A stretch of DNA of 64,000 nucleotides from Pricia antarctica (GTDB lineage Bacteria > Bacteroidota > Bacteroidia > Flavobacteriales > Flavobacteriaceae): contig DRGL01000064.1 of assembly GCA_011050085.1 (NCBI GenBank), forward strand, positions 1 to 64,000, read 5' to 3'. A program made the position numbers and the translations under genes. Positions 17,266 to 26,972 of this stretch are shown here, in pieces (position 1 is the first letter of the stretch; each line of letters opens with the position of its first letter). The notes below the pieces were generated by a model. It was not told where the DNA came from. It saw nothing but the letters and a program-made list of their open reading frames with translations, and ran no database searches.

Positions 17266-17419
17266 GTTTTAGAGACCTGATACTTTTAAACTTTATCCCA
17301 AAACTTTGGGCCAAGTCTGTCCTGATTATTATTTTTTTTTATAGAAAAATGGAATGCACGGTTGCACAATGATACATTCTAGTATATTGCCCAATGAATT
17401 GAACTTAAAAATCAATTAA

Positions 17420-18043
17420 TCAGTTGAAGATTTCCAAATCGCCTTTTCCCTCACGTAAAACGACTGGCTCACTACCGGAAAGATCGATTACCGTAGACGC
17501 CATGTTGTCACCATACCCACCATCGATTACGACATCGACCAACTTGTGCCATTTTTCAAAAATCAGTTCGGGATCAGTAGTGTATTCCAAGACCTCGTCT
17601 TCGTCATATATTGAGGTTGAAACTATAGGATTTCCCAAACTCTCTACCAATGCCTTAGCTATGTTATTATCGGGTACGCGAATACCAACTGTTTTTTTCT
17701 TCTTAAAATCTTTTGGAAGATTGTTGTTTCCAGGAAGAACAAACGTATACGGACCGGGCAAGGCCCGCTTCAAAATCTTAAAGGTTGCCGAATCTATTTG
17801 ACGCACATAATCGGAAAGGTTACTTAAATCGGCACAGATAAATGACCAATTCGCCTTAGCCAATTTAACACCCTTAATACGTGCAATTTTCTCAAGTGCT
17901 CTTGAATTGGTTATGTCACAACCCAAGCCATATACGGTATCGGTCGGATAAATCACCAGACCACCTTTGCGTAAAATATCGCCAATATGTTTTATAATTC
18001 TCGGATCGGGATTTTCTTCGTACAACTTTATAAATTCGCTCAT
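17420..18043 (-). CDS. tsaC: L-threonylcarbamoyladenylate synthase (Sua5/YrdC/YwlC)
   Basis: The enzyme makes threonylcarbamoyl-AMP from threonine, bicarbonate and ATP, the first step of tRNA t6A37 modification. The 207-residue protein consists of the YrdC domain only: GGLVIYPTDTVYGLGCDITN, then KRALPGPYTFVLPG, KKKTVGIRVPDN and NPIVSTSIYDED. It lacks the C-terminal Sua5 domain. Start: ATG 18043. It lies 26 bases downstream of the helicase gene on the same strand, so co-transcription is likely. The YciO subfamily is a less likely alternative. Confidence 0.92.
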   Translation of the reverse strand: MSEFIKLYEENPDPRIIKHIGDILRKGGLVIYPTDTVYGLGCDITNSRALEKIARIKGVKLAKANWSFICADLSNLSDYVRQIDSATFKILKRALPGPYTFVLPGNNNLPKDFKKKKTVGIRVPDNNIAKALVESLGNPIVSTSIYDEDEVLEYTTDPELIFEKWHKLVDVVIDGGYGDNMASTVIDLSGSEPVVLREGKGDLEIFN

Positions 18044-18069
18044 CTTTTTTAGTGATTATCTTAAAGGCG

Positions 18070-20406
18070 CTATTCAGAGGTAATTACCTCCAATTTCGCG
18101 AATCGTAACAGCAATTTCTTAATATCGCCTTTTTCGAATTGAATTTCCGCTTTTTTATCATTGCCGGCACCTTCCATTTTTAAGACCTTTCCCCTACCGA
18201 ATCTAGTGTGGTTTACGGTAGAGCCCTCTTGTAAGCTTGGATCCACTGAATTCGTATTTCCAACGGGAACGGCTAGTTCCGGTTTTAGTTTGCGGAGCTT
18301 TCGTAATTGATTTTCATTGGGTCTACCCGCTTTAGGCGCTACACCTTGGGTAGGTTTGCTTTGGCGCAATCGACTCTTATCTACGTCCCCGAAAATATCG
18401 GCATCGATCATTGGTTTATAGCGATATCCGGGATTATCGATGGGCGTCAGGTTTTCGACGTACTGTCCATCGATTTCCTCTAAAAAACGACTCGGTTCGG
18501 CATCGATCAATTTACCCCATCGGTAACGGTTTTGGGTATAGGTGAGATACGCCTGCTTTTCGGCCCTTGTCAAGGCAACGTAAAAAAGACGGCGTTCTTC
18601 CTCTAATTCGCTTCGCGTATTCATACTCATGGCCGAAGGAAAAAGATCCTCTTCCATACCAACGATGTACACATATGGAAATTCAAGCCCTTTGGCCAAG
18701 TGTATGGTCATCAGGGCAACACGGTCGTCATCTCCGGTATCCTTATCCAAATCGGTGGCCAAAGCGACGTCTTCCAAAAACTCCGAAATGCTTCCGGTGG
18801 CGTCAGCGAGCTCTTTTTGGCCCTCTACAAAATCTTTGATACCATTGAGCAGCTCTTCGATATTTTCCATTTTGCCAATTCCTTCCGGAGTACCATCCTT
18901 CTTAAACTCCAAGAGCAAACCGGTTTTTTTGGCCACATGTTCAGCAAGGGTAAAAGCGTCTACACCCTCGTTCATGATCTGAAAACTTTTGATCATGGTA
19001 GTAAAATCCTCTAGCTTCCTTTTAGTACCGGAGTTAATTCGCAAATCGATTTTATCCAAATTTTCAATAACCTCGAAAATGGATCGCTTATAATGATTGG
19101 CGGCAACGGTCAATTTGTCGACTGTTGTCTGGCCGATACCTCTTGATGGAAAGTTGATAATACGCTTTAGTGCTTCCTCGTCTTTGGGATTGATGACTAA
19201 CCGTAAGTAAGAAAGTACATCTTTGATTTCCTTACGTTGATAAAAAGATAATCCCCCATAAATACGATAAGGGATGTCTCTCTTTCGAAGTCCGTCTTCA
19301 ATCGCTCGCGATTGGGAATTGGTACGATAAAGAACGGCGAACTGACCGTTGGGCAATTGTTCGTTCATTCTGTGGTCCCAAATCGAACCTGCAACGTATC
19401 TACCTTCTTCAGCATCTGTCGGACTGCGATGTATTTTGATCTGTCCACCTTCGTCATTGTCCGTCCATACGACCTTTTCCAACTGGTTCTTATTTTTGGC
19501 AATGATGGAATTGGCAGCGTTTACAATATTTTTGGTCGATCGGTAATTTTGTTCCAAACGATACATACCTACATTCTCATAATCGCGCTGAAAGTTTAAT
19601 ATATTACTGATATTCGCCCCTCGAAAAGAATAAATACTCTGGGCGTCATCCCCTACGACACATATATTTTGGAATCGGTCGGCCAAGGCTTTCACAATCA
19701 AGTATTGGGAGTGGTTCGTATCTTGGTACTCATCGACTAGAATATAACGGAATCGATTTTGGTACTTCGCCAAAACTTCGGGAAATCGGGTCAAAAGCTC
19801 GTTGGTACGCAATAGTAAATCATCAAAATCCATCGCCCCGGCCTTAAAACATCGGTCAACGTAATTCTGATAGATTTCACCCATTCTTGGCCGTTTGGCC
19901 ATGGCGTCGTCTTCCACTAATTCCGGATTTTGAAAGTAGGCCTTAACAGTGATTAGATTATTTTTATAAGTAGATATGCGGTTCTGTACCCGTTTGTATT
20001 TATAGATATCCTTGTCCAATCCCATTTCTTTTATAATCGCGGAAATCAGGCGTTGGGAATCTTGGGTATCATAGATCGTAAAGTTGCTGGGAAAGCCCAG
20101 TTTAGCGCCATCAAAACGAAGCAGTTTAGCAAAAACGGAATGGAAAGTACCCATCCAAAGGTTTTTGGCCTCGGATCCACCAACAATATCAGCGATACGC
20201 TTTTTCATTTCCCGAGCGGCCTTATTGGTAAAGGTAAGTGCCAAAATATTAAACGAATCTACGCCTTGGTCCATCAGATGGGCAATGCGATAGGTCAATA
20301 CCCGAGTTTTGCCGGACCCTGCACCTGCAATAACCATTAAGGGTCCGTCTTTGTGGAGTACAGGGGCTTTTTGGGCCTCGTTCAATTGATCTATAAATTG
20401 CTTCAA
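18070..20406 (-). CDS. pcrA: UvrD/PcrA-type ATP-dependent DNA helicase
   Basis: A superfamily 1A 3'-5' helicase of 778 residues, acting in nucleotide excision and mismatch repair or in removal of RNA polymerase. Motifs in order: Walker A GAGSGKTR, Ia LALTFTNKAAREMKKRI, II VDEYQDTN, III VVGDDAQSIYSFRGA, IV LEQNYRS, V VALMTIHLAKGLEF, VI LFYVALTRAEK. The C-terminus (VNHTRFGRGKVLKMEG) is the Tudor-like element found in PcrA. The start is TTG at 20406: an in-frame TAA lies just upstream and no ATG intervenes. Confidence 0.95.
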   Translation of the reverse strand: MKQFIDQLNEAQKAPVLHKDGPLMVIAGAGSGKTRVLTYRIAHLMDQGVDSFNILALTFTNKAAREMKKRIADIVGGSEAKNLWMGTFHSVFAKLLRFDGAKLGFPSNFTIYDTQDSQRLISAIIKEMGLDKDIYKYKRVQNRISTYKNNLITVKAYFQNPELVEDDAMAKRPRMGEIYQNYVDRCFKAGAMDFDDLLLRTNELLTRFPEVLAKYQNRFRYILVDEYQDTNHSQYLIVKALADRFQNICVVGDDAQSIYSFRGANISNILNFQRDYENVGMYRLEQNYRSTKNIVNAANSIIAKNKNQLEKVVWTDNDEGGQIKIHRSPTDAEEGRYVAGSIWDHRMNEQLPNGQFAVLYRTNSQSRAIEDGLRKRDIPYRIYGGLSFYQRKEIKDVLSYLRLVINPKDEEALKRIINFPSRGIGQTTVDKLTVAANHYKRSIFEVIENLDKIDLRINSGTKRKLEDFTTMIKSFQIMNEGVDAFTLAEHVAKKTGLLLEFKKDGTPEGIGKMENIEELLNGIKDFVEGQKELADATGSISEFLEDVALATDLDKDTGDDDRVALMTIHLAKGLEFPYVYIVGMEEDLFPSAMSMNTRSELEEERRLFYVALTRAEKQAYLTYTQNRYRWGKLIDAEPSRFLEEIDGQYVENLTPIDNPGYRYKPMIDADIFGDVDKSRLRQSKPTQGVAPKAGRPNENQLRKLRKLKPELAVPVGNTNSVDPSLQEGSTVNHTRFGRGKVLKMEGAGNDKKAEIQFEKGDIKKLLLRFAKLEVITSE

Positions 20407-20519
20407 ATCTTTAAATTTTTACAGTTTGTGAATTTAGCCATAAATCCCTTTATCCTAAAATCTTGTTGTTTCAATTTATAAACATATAATTCCTTTATAT
20501 TTAACCCAACACTAGGTGT

Positions 20520-21050
20520 ATGAAAAATTTATATTTCATTTTGATTCTGTTTCTAGGTCCTACTATTTTCGCTCAGGAAATTTCCGATGGTCCTGTAATT
20601 AAAGAGTTTGGGGAAGTTTATAAAGTTTCACCGGACTATAAGGTAGATACCGAAATGGACTTCAAAGTTGTTTTTGATATCGAAAGTTCCGAAAAAGCTT
20701 TTGATGGACTTAGTAGCAGTTTAAATACTCCCGCTCGTTTTCTTAACATGCATGCCCAAAGTGGTGTTCCGGTTGCCAATATGACCGTCGCACTGGTCAT
20801 TCATGGTGAAGCCTATAAGGACATTTTAACTGATGCTGCTTATAGTGAGCGTTTTAAAATGAACAATCCCAATCACGAACTTATTGAAGCGCTTTTATCT
20901 TCCGGTGTTGAAATCATTTTATGCGGACAGACTGCAGGGCATAAAAAAATTGTTAAAAAGGATATTATACCGGGCGTTCAGACGGCCCTATCAGCCATGA
21001 ACGCCCTTGTGCAATTACAAAATAAAGAGTATCAGCTTATTAAATTTTAA
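20520..21050 (+). CDS. Exported DsrE-like protein
   Basis: 176 residues with a signal peptide (KNLYFILILFLGPTIFAQ). The mature part has the DsrE/DsrF-type fold: KVVFDIESSEKAFDGLS, VALVIHGEAYKDIL, LIEALLSSGVEIILCGQTAG. The family is related to sulfur-relay proteins, but periplasmic members have no established reaction. A conserved-looking Cys sits in ILCGQTAG. The M20 peptidase gene starts 15 bases downstream. A near-consensus TATATTTA at 20496 may be its -7 box. Confidence 0.83.
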   Translation: MKNLYFILILFLGPTIFAQEISDGPVIKEFGEVYKVSPDYKVDTEMDFKVVFDIESSEKAFDGLSSSLNTPARFLNMHAQSGVPVANMTVALVIHGEAYKDILTDAAYSERFKMNNPNHELIEALLSSGVEIILCGQTAGHKKIVKKDIIPGVQTALSAMNALVQLQNKEYQLIKF

Positions 21051-21065
21051 ACAAACTACGTTCAA

Positions 21066-22340
21066 ATGAAAAAATTCAGCACTCTCGTACTGTTCTGTAT
21101 CGGTTTTCTAGCTTATAGTCAAGGTCCAAACTTAAGTAAGGATTATGATGCCGTTGCTGACAAGATTATCGAATGGCGTAGGGATATCCATAAAAACCCT
21201 GAACTCTCTAACCGTGAATTTAAAACGGCAGAGAAAATTACCGAGCATCTCAAATCTTTGGGTATCGAAGTCCAAACGGGCGTCGCACATACTGGCGTAG
21301 TAGGAATTTTAAAGGGGAAGAAGCCGGGTAAAACGATTGCCTTACGCGCAGATATCGACGCTCTACCGGTCTTGGAACGTAACGACCTTCCGTTTAAATC
21401 TACTGTAAAAGCGGATTATAAGGGGGAACAGGTTCCTGTAATGCATGCCTGCGGTCATGACGCACATATTGCCATATTAATGGGTGTTGCCGAGGTGTTA
21501 TCAAAGAACACCGATAAAATAAATGGGACGATTAAATTTATTTTTCAACCTGCCGAAGAAGGTCCACCTCCCGGAGAAGAGGGAGGCGCGCTTTTAATGG
21601 TCAAGGAAGGGGTATTAAAAAATCCGGATGTCGACGCTATTTTCGGACTGCATATCAAGTCACAAACCCCCGTGGGAACTATCCGCTATAAATCAGGAGG
21701 CACTATGGCGGCAGCGCAAAGTTTCACCATAAATGTTAAAGGAAAACAGAGCCATGGCTCAGAGCCTTGGTCGGGTGTTGACCCTATATTGATCAGTGCC
21801 AAGATTATAGATGGCCTTCAGACCATTATTAGCCGTGAGACCAAATTAACCCAAGAGGCAGCGGTCATAACCGTAGGCAAAATTACCAGCGGCGTTCGAT
21901 TTAACATCATTCCCGAATCGGCAGAAATGATAGGTACCATCAGAACCCTTGACCAAGGTATGAAGGAGCACATCAACCGTAGGATGAACGAAATGGTTCC
22001 CGCTATCGCAAAGGCATATAATGGCGAGGCTACCATCGAAATACGGGATGCAACGGAAATTACCTACAACGAACCGGCACTTGTCGAACAAATGTTACCA
22101 ACAATAAAACGCGTAGCGGGTGAGGCTAACGTTCAATCCCAAAATGCCGTCACCGGGGCAGAGGACTTCTCATACTACCAAAAAGAAATACCTGGATTTT
22201 TCTTCTTTCTGGGTGGAATGGCTGCTGGGACAACGGAATCATTTCCGCACCATACCCCTGATTTTCGAATTGACGATAGTGGCCTTCAACTTGGTGTCCG
22301 GGTATTGACTGAAATGAGTCTGGACTTTCTAAATGATTAA
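21066..22340 (+). CDS. Exported M20 family amidohydrolase
   Basis: A 424-residue zinc-dependent amidohydrolase of the M20D type (hippurate/IAA-amino acid hydrolase-like). A signal peptide (MKKFSTLVLFCIGFLAYSQ) places it in the periplasm. Metal and catalytic segments: IALRADIDALPV, HACGHDAHIAILMG, FQPAEEGPPPGEEGGALLM, FGLHIKS, and AEDFSYY near the C-terminus; a dimerisation domain lies between (GKQSHGSEPWSGVDPI). It probably cleaves N-acyl amino acids or small peptides; the substrate is not known. Operon with the DsrE-like gene. Confidence 0.92.
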   Translation: MKKFSTLVLFCIGFLAYSQGPNLSKDYDAVADKIIEWRRDIHKNPELSNREFKTAEKITEHLKSLGIEVQTGVAHTGVVGILKGKKPGKTIALRADIDALPVLERNDLPFKSTVKADYKGEQVPVMHACGHDAHIAILMGVAEVLSKNTDKINGTIKFIFQPAEEGPPPGEEGGALLMVKEGVLKNPDVDAIFGLHIKSQTPVGTIRYKSGGTMAAAQSFTINVKGKQSHGSEPWSGVDPILISAKIIDGLQTIISRETKLTQEAAVITVGKITSGVRFNIIPESAEMIGTIRTLDQGMKEHINRRMNEMVPAIAKAYNGEATIEIRDATEITYNEPALVEQMLPTIKRVAGEANVQSQNAVTGAEDFSYYQKEIPGFFFFLGGMAAGTTESFPHHTPDFRIDDSGLQLGVRVLTEMSLDFLND

Positions 22341-22365
22341 TCTCCCGTAAAGACTTAGAATACGA

Positions 22366-23136
22366 CTATCGGCCCATCCATCCGCCGTCTACCAAAATCG
22401 TTGTACCGTTCATGTACTTGGAAGCTTCTGAACATAGAAAGACAATTGGTCCCTTGAAATCATCCGGCTGACCCCATCGTCCGGCAGGTATACGTGATAA
22501 AATGGACTCCGACCTTTCTTCATCGCTACGTAGGGCTTCGGTGTTATCAGTACTTATATATCCGGGCGCTATAGCATTTACGTTGACTCCTTTACTGGCC
22601 CATTCATTCGAAAACGCCATGGTCATCTGTCCGATAGCTCCTTTACTTGCGGCATATCCTGGCACTGTAATTCCCCCTTGAAAGGTTAATAATGAAGCGG
22701 TAAACACTATTTTTCCAGCACCGCGTTTTACCATTTCTTTACCGATTTCACGCGTCAAAATAAAAGGTGCCGTTTGATTTACCTCAATGACCTTGTCCCA
22801 ATAGGCATCAGAATGTTCAATGGCCGGGGCGCGTAAAATAGTTCCCGCGTTGTTGATTAGGATATCGATTTTAGGAAAATCATCCTTTACAGTCTCTATA
22901 AAGGCATTGAGGTCTTCCCGATTACCGAAATCGCAGGCATAGGCTTTAAATTTTCGTCCAATACCTTCAACCTCCTGTTCGACCATACTGCCATGTTTTT
23001 CTAAAGTGGCACTTACCCCGATAATATCCGCGCCGGCTTCGGCTAACGCTAAGGCCATTGCTTTGCCAATGCCTCTTTTGCATCCTGTGACCAGTGCTGT
23101 TTTTCCCTTAAGGCTAAAACTGTTCAATACACTCAT
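22366..23136 (-). CDS. kduD: SDR oxidoreductase, 2-dehydro-3-deoxy-D-gluconate 5-dehydrogenase (KduD) type
   Basis: A 256-residue short-chain dehydrogenase: NAD(P) motif TGCKRGIGKA, NNAGTILRAPAIEH, catalytic Ser in TASLLTFQGG and YAASK. The segment APGYISTDNTEALRSD and the C-terminus LVDGGWMGR resemble KduD, which converts 2,5-diketo-3-deoxygluconate to 2-keto-3-deoxygluconate during pectin and uronate breakdown. The uronate cluster next door supports this. It is divergent from altronate dehydratase with 275 bases between. Gluconate 5-dehydrogenase is an alternative. Confidence 0.82.
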   Translation of the reverse strand: MSVLNSFSLKGKTALVTGCKRGIGKAMALALAEAGADIIGVSATLEKHGSMVEQEVEGIGRKFKAYACDFGNREDLNAFIETVKDDFPKIDILINNAGTILRAPAIEHSDAYWDKVIEVNQTAPFILTREIGKEMVKRGAGKIVFTASLLTFQGGITVPGYAASKGAIGQMTMAFSNEWASKGVNVNAIAPGYISTDNTEALRSDEERSESILSRIPAGRWGQPDDFKGPIVFLCSEASKYMNGTTILVDGGWMGR

Positions 23137-23273
23137 AGATTTTTTTTAGCGTTTATTATTTTTATGAAATGATATGTTTACGATAAAATAGGCATAAAAC
23201 CACAGGCATATAAGATGATGAATCTTCTTGTCTCTATAATGAGGCCTATAGCACAAAAAATAGCTATTAATTC

Positions 23274-23301
23274 AAAAATAAGCATTCAAAGCCTTATTTT
23301 T
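23274..23301. repeat. Inverted repeat between kduD and uxaA
   Basis: AAAAATAAG at 23274-23282 is complementary to CTTATTTTT at 23293-23301, separated by 10 bases. It sits in the divergent intergenic region and could be an operator or leader hairpin. No regulator gene is nearby, so the role is open. Confidence 0.35.
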
Positions 23302-23411
23302 AGCCTGATATGAAATTTAAGTTTTCGAGAGGGATTTGGTTTTTATTGAGAAACAAAATAGAGCTCCATAGATAACATCGAAAGCCATAAGTACACAAAA
23401 TCAGAATATAG

Positions 23412-25064
23412 ATGTCAAAAAAATATGTACAATTGCACCCCAAGGACAATGTTCTGGCGGCTTTGATCGATTTGGCCGAAGGCACATCGATTCGGCACAA
23501 CAGTAAGGATTTTAGGTTGGTGTCCGCCACCAAGGCCAAACATAAGTTTTCGGTCAACGACCTTCAGCCGGGTGATAACATTTATATGTACGGTGCCCTT
23601 GTAGGGAAAGCCACCAAAAGTATTGCCCTTGGAGAAACCATAACCACCGAAAATATTGTACACGCTTCTTCAGATTATGCCGTGGGAAGTAAAAATTTAT
23701 CCTGGGATGTCCCCGACGTTTCTAAATGGGCTCATACCACGTTTGATGGATATCACAGAGCTGATGGTAAGGTGGGTACGGCAAATCATTGGTTGGTCAT
23801 TCCCCTAGTATTCTGTGAAAATAGGAATGTTGACGTGCTTAAATCTGCTTTGCTGAAATCTTTAGGCTATCAGACGGAGACCGATTTTGTTGTCGATACG
23901 GAAGCTTTGATTCGCCAGTATCAAGCCGGTGCTACGGATGAGCAACTTTTATCTTCATCTATAATTAGGAGTTCTAAGGATATGAAACGCAACCGAACCT
24001 TTCCCAATGTTGATGGTATAAAATTCTTGAATCACCAGGGCGGATGTGGTGGTGTACGACAGGATTCTGAAACTTTGTGCAATTTATTAGCGGGCTATAT
24101 TACGCATCCGAATACTGCCGGTGCGACTATTTTAAGTTTGGGATGTCAAAATGCCCAATTTCAAATTTTGGAGAAGGCTATCAAAAAAAGGGACGCTAAT
24201 TTTTCAAAACCGCTGTACGTTCTCGAACAGCAAGGAAGCAAGAGTGAACGACATTTTATTGAAGAGGCCGTCAAAAAAACCTTTTTAGGATTAGTGAAGG
24301 CCAATGCCACTGAACGGCGGCCCGCTCCCCTATCCCATTTGGTCTTAGGGTTGGAATGCGGCGGATCGGACGGTTTTTCAGGAATCTCGGCCAATCCTGC
24401 GCTAGGCTATGCCTCTGATTTATTAGTGGCTTTGGGTGCGACCACTGTATTGTCAGAATTCCCCGAACTTAATGGTGTGGAACAGGAACTGATCAACCGT
24501 TGCGATTCCAAAGAAAATGCCGAGAAATTTGCCGAATTAATGCGTGCCTATTCCGAAAGGGCAGTTGCCGTAGGTTCAGGATTTGAAAACAATCCTTCTC
24601 CAGGTAATATTAAAGACGGACTGGTCACTGACGCCATGAAGTCTGCAGGAGCAGCAAAAAAAGGGGGTACAAGTCCCGTTACCGATGTACTTGACTACGC
24701 TGAACCCGTATCCAAAAAAGGACTAAATTTATTATGCACCCCTGGTAACGATGTCGAAAGTACTACGGGCTTGGCCGGTTCGGGCTGTAATATCATCTGT
24801 TTTACAACAGGTCTGGGTACACCTACCGGAAACCCTATAGCACAGGTTATAAAAATGTCAAGTAATAACGCACTAAGTGAACGAATGAAAGACCTAATCG
24901 ATTTCAATACAGGTACTATAATTACCGGCGAAGACACTATCAAAAGTAAGGGAGAGGAACTTTTGGATTATATCATCGAAGTGGCAAGCGGTAAAGTTAC
25001 ACCTGCTGCAGTACGATTGGGACAGGAAGACTTTATACCTTGGAAACGAGGCATTTCACTGTAA
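23412..25064 (+). CDS. uxaA: Altronate dehydratase (UxaA family)
   Basis: UxaA dehydrates D-altronate to 2-keto-3-deoxygluconate in galacturonate catabolism. The 550-residue protein has an N-terminal SAF domain (LHPKDNVLAALIDLAEG, ending near residue 100). The large catalytic part follows: YHRADGKVGTANHWLVIP, NHQGGCGGVRQDSE, TILSLGCQNAQFQ, LGLECGGSDGFSGISANPA, LLCTPGNDVESTTGLAGSG and FTTGLGTPTGNPIAQV. The Cys residues in GGCGG and ECGG are typical metal ligands of this family. Galactarate dehydratase belongs to the same superfamily, but the neighbouring KDG kinase and aldolase favour altronate. Confidence 0.9.
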   Translation: MSKKYVQLHPKDNVLAALIDLAEGTSIRHNSKDFRLVSATKAKHKFSVNDLQPGDNIYMYGALVGKATKSIALGETITTENIVHASSDYAVGSKNLSWDVPDVSKWAHTTFDGYHRADGKVGTANHWLVIPLVFCENRNVDVLKSALLKSLGYQTETDFVVDTEALIRQYQAGATDEQLLSSSIIRSSKDMKRNRTFPNVDGIKFLNHQGGCGGVRQDSETLCNLLAGYITHPNTAGATILSLGCQNAQFQILEKAIKKRDANFSKPLYVLEQQGSKSERHFIEEAVKKTFLGLVKANATERRPAPLSHLVLGLECGGSDGFSGISANPALGYASDLLVALGATTVLSEFPELNGVEQELINRCDSKENAEKFAELMRAYSERAVAVGSGFENNPSPGNIKDGLVTDAMKSAGAAKKGGTSPVTDVLDYAEPVSKKGLNLLCTPGNDVESTTGLAGSGCNIICFTTGLGTPTGNPIAQVIKMSSNNALSERMKDLIDFNTGTIITGEDTIKSKGEELLDYIIEVASGKVTPAAVRLGQEDFIPWKRGISL

Positions 25065-25069
25065 AGGTT

Positions 25070-25953
25070 CTAGTTCCACCAACACATAAAATCTTCCAAT
25101 ATTCCAAAATTTAGTCTAGATGAACTAGTTGCACAATTGATCAGGGTACCGATATGTTCAATGGTTATCCGTACTTAATCGCTAATCCGTAATGTGAAGT
25201 CGTCTGGGGGTATGATGCCAGTACCTGTCATCAAAATGCACCCATTAAGAAAATTACATTCCCTAAACAAGAATTCTACCAATTCACCATGTTTTCGTTT
25301 CATTTGGCTAATTGGTATATTATTTGAAAAAGTTACCTCACTATACCATACAATTTCCAACTCTATTTTTGTATCTGGTGGAATAGGATTTTCCGAAACA
25401 TAAAAACAGGAACCTAAGCCCGCACATCCTTCGTAGGTTTTAGCTTGTGGAAGATATAAGGGGTTTTCGCCCTCGATACTTCGCGAGCTCATATCATTCC
25501 CGATACTATAACCTTCTATCGTACCTTTAGAAGTAATTAGCAAGGTCAGCTCAGGTTCCGGAACGTCTCATCCTGAATCCTTACGTATGCGTACCTTTCC
25601 GCCATGACCGACAGCGCGTTGTGCCGTAGCTTTGAATAAAGTTCAGGCCGATCTGCGTCATTGACCCGATCGTAGAAACTACCGCCACCCGCTTTTTTGG
25701 ATTCTTCCGTTCGATCTTCACGACTTCGCATATAGGTTACGCCCGAGGCCCAAATTTCTTGATTACCCATTGGGATATCTAAAGTGTCGGGGAAACTATA
25801 ATTTTCTACCATTTTGAGTTCTTTTATATCATGCTTAACGGCTTCGAAAAGATATTCACGATTTAAAAACGTATTACAATTATCCACTTTCATTACATAA
25901 AATGCATCCTTATAAAAAATTGCAGCGTCTTCATTAACCTTATAAATTTTTAT
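25070..25953 (-). pseudogene. Decayed fumarylacetoacetate-hydrolase-family gene with four lesions
   Basis: Read on the minus strand, this resembles the FAH-family 2-keto-3-deoxy-sugar-acid dehydratase/hydrolase group (GNQEIWASGVTYMRSREDR, YDRVNDADRPEL, then VPEPELTLLITSKG, IGNDMSSRSIEGENPLYLPQ, LMTGTGIIPPDDFTL). Four faults are visible. The expected first codon before KIYKVNEDA is ATA at 25953-25951, not ATG. One base is missing near 25634-25636, so ELYFKAT becomes ELYSKLR. TGA at 25570-25568 replaces an expected Trp codon before DVPEPE. TAA at 25177-25175 replaces an expected Glu codon, after which similarity continues (VRITIEHIGTL) to a TAG at 25072-25070. With the missing base restored the frame would be about 294 codons, normal for the family. 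Product lost. Confidence 0.88.
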
Positions 25954-26074
25954 TTTTTTATCTATTTTAACCCTCTAAATATAGTGCTATAGATTCCTTA
26001 TCAAAAGCCTTGGTAAACGATTCTATTTGTAAAAAATATTGTATTAACTTGGAACACCAATAAAACAAAGGTCT

Positions 26075-26881
26075 ATGTTCGATTTAAAAAATAAAAATGC
26101 CATAATAACCGGTGCCAGTGGTGCCTTGGCAGGAAGTATAGCAAAAAGTCTTTCTAAGTCAGGGGTTCATGTTGCCCTTTTGACCCGTAACAAATCTTCG
26201 GTAAGCTCGTTACTAGAGGAGATAGCGGATTATAATGGAAGAGCCATTGCCTATGAAGCCGATATTTTAGATGAGGAGTCGCTTCGAAAAGCCAAAAGTC
26301 AAATATTAGATGATTTCGGAAGCATTGATATTCTGCTAAATATCGCCGGCGGAAATTTACCCGGTGCTACCATAGCCCCCGACAAAACAATTTTTGACCT
26401 TTCTATTGATGACTTTAAAAAAGTTACGGATCTCAATCTGAATGGTACAGTATTACCATCCTTAATCTTCGGGGAGGTGATGGCAGACCAGAAAGAAGGT
26501 GTAATTATTAATTATTCCTCCATGGCGGTCGAGCGGGTTATAACTAGAGTGGCCGGCTATTCGGCGTCGAAGGCCGCAATGGAAAACTTCACTAGATGGA
26601 TGGCTGTAGAAATGGCTTTGAAATTCGGAGAAGGCGTTCGTGTTAATGCTATTGCTCCAGGATTTTTTATAGGCAAACAGAATAAGGCGCTATTAACAAA
26701 CGAAGATGGCTCTTATACTCAACGCGGTAACGACATCATACGAAATACACCTATGGGAAGGTTTGGCAATATCGAAGAACTTAATGGTAGCATCCATTTT
26801 TTATGTAGCGACGCAGCTAGATTTATAACCGGTATCGTACTTCCCGTAGATGGTGGTTTTAGTGCTTTTAGCGGGGTTTGA
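26075..26881 (+). CDS. SDR-type D-mannonate oxidoreductase (fructuronate reductase)
   Basis: 268 residues of the SDR fold: [34 protein letters not shown], catalytic [14 protein letters not shown], and [20 protein letters not shown]. It would interconvert D-fructuronate and D-mannonate with NAD(H), replacing the unrelated E. coli UxuB. The assignment rests on the mannonate dehydratase gene 91 bases downstream on the same strand and on the distinctive AIAPGFF...NKALL segment seen in such neighbours. Start: ATG 26075. A different sugar-acid substrate is possible. Confidence 0.83.
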   Translation: MFDLKNKNAIITGASGALAGSIAKSLSKSGVHVALLTRNKSSVSSLLEEIADYNGRAIAYEADILDEESLRKAKSQILDDFGSIDILLNIAGGNLPGATIAPDKTIFDLSIDDFKKVTDLNLNGTVLPSLIFGEVMADQKEGVIINYSSMAVERVITRVAGYSASKAAMENFTRWMAVEMALKFGEGVRVNAIAPGFFIGKQNKALLTNEDGSYTQRGNDIIRNTPMGRFGNIEELNGSIHFLCSDAARFITGIVLPVDGGFSAFSGV

Positions 26882-26972
26882 TAAAATTAGTTTTTTAAGA
26901 ATTTATCAGTCATCCGATGCCGGGTACCCAAAAGGCCTAAGGAATTTAACTTTCGGATTTAAACAAAAAGTA

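Noticed and set aside
25175-25893. Two separate genes in place of one FAH-family gene
   Set aside because: The two open frames together with the flanking readable codons make one continuous family sequence, broken by specific lesions. The second piece has only a TTG within the fold as a start.
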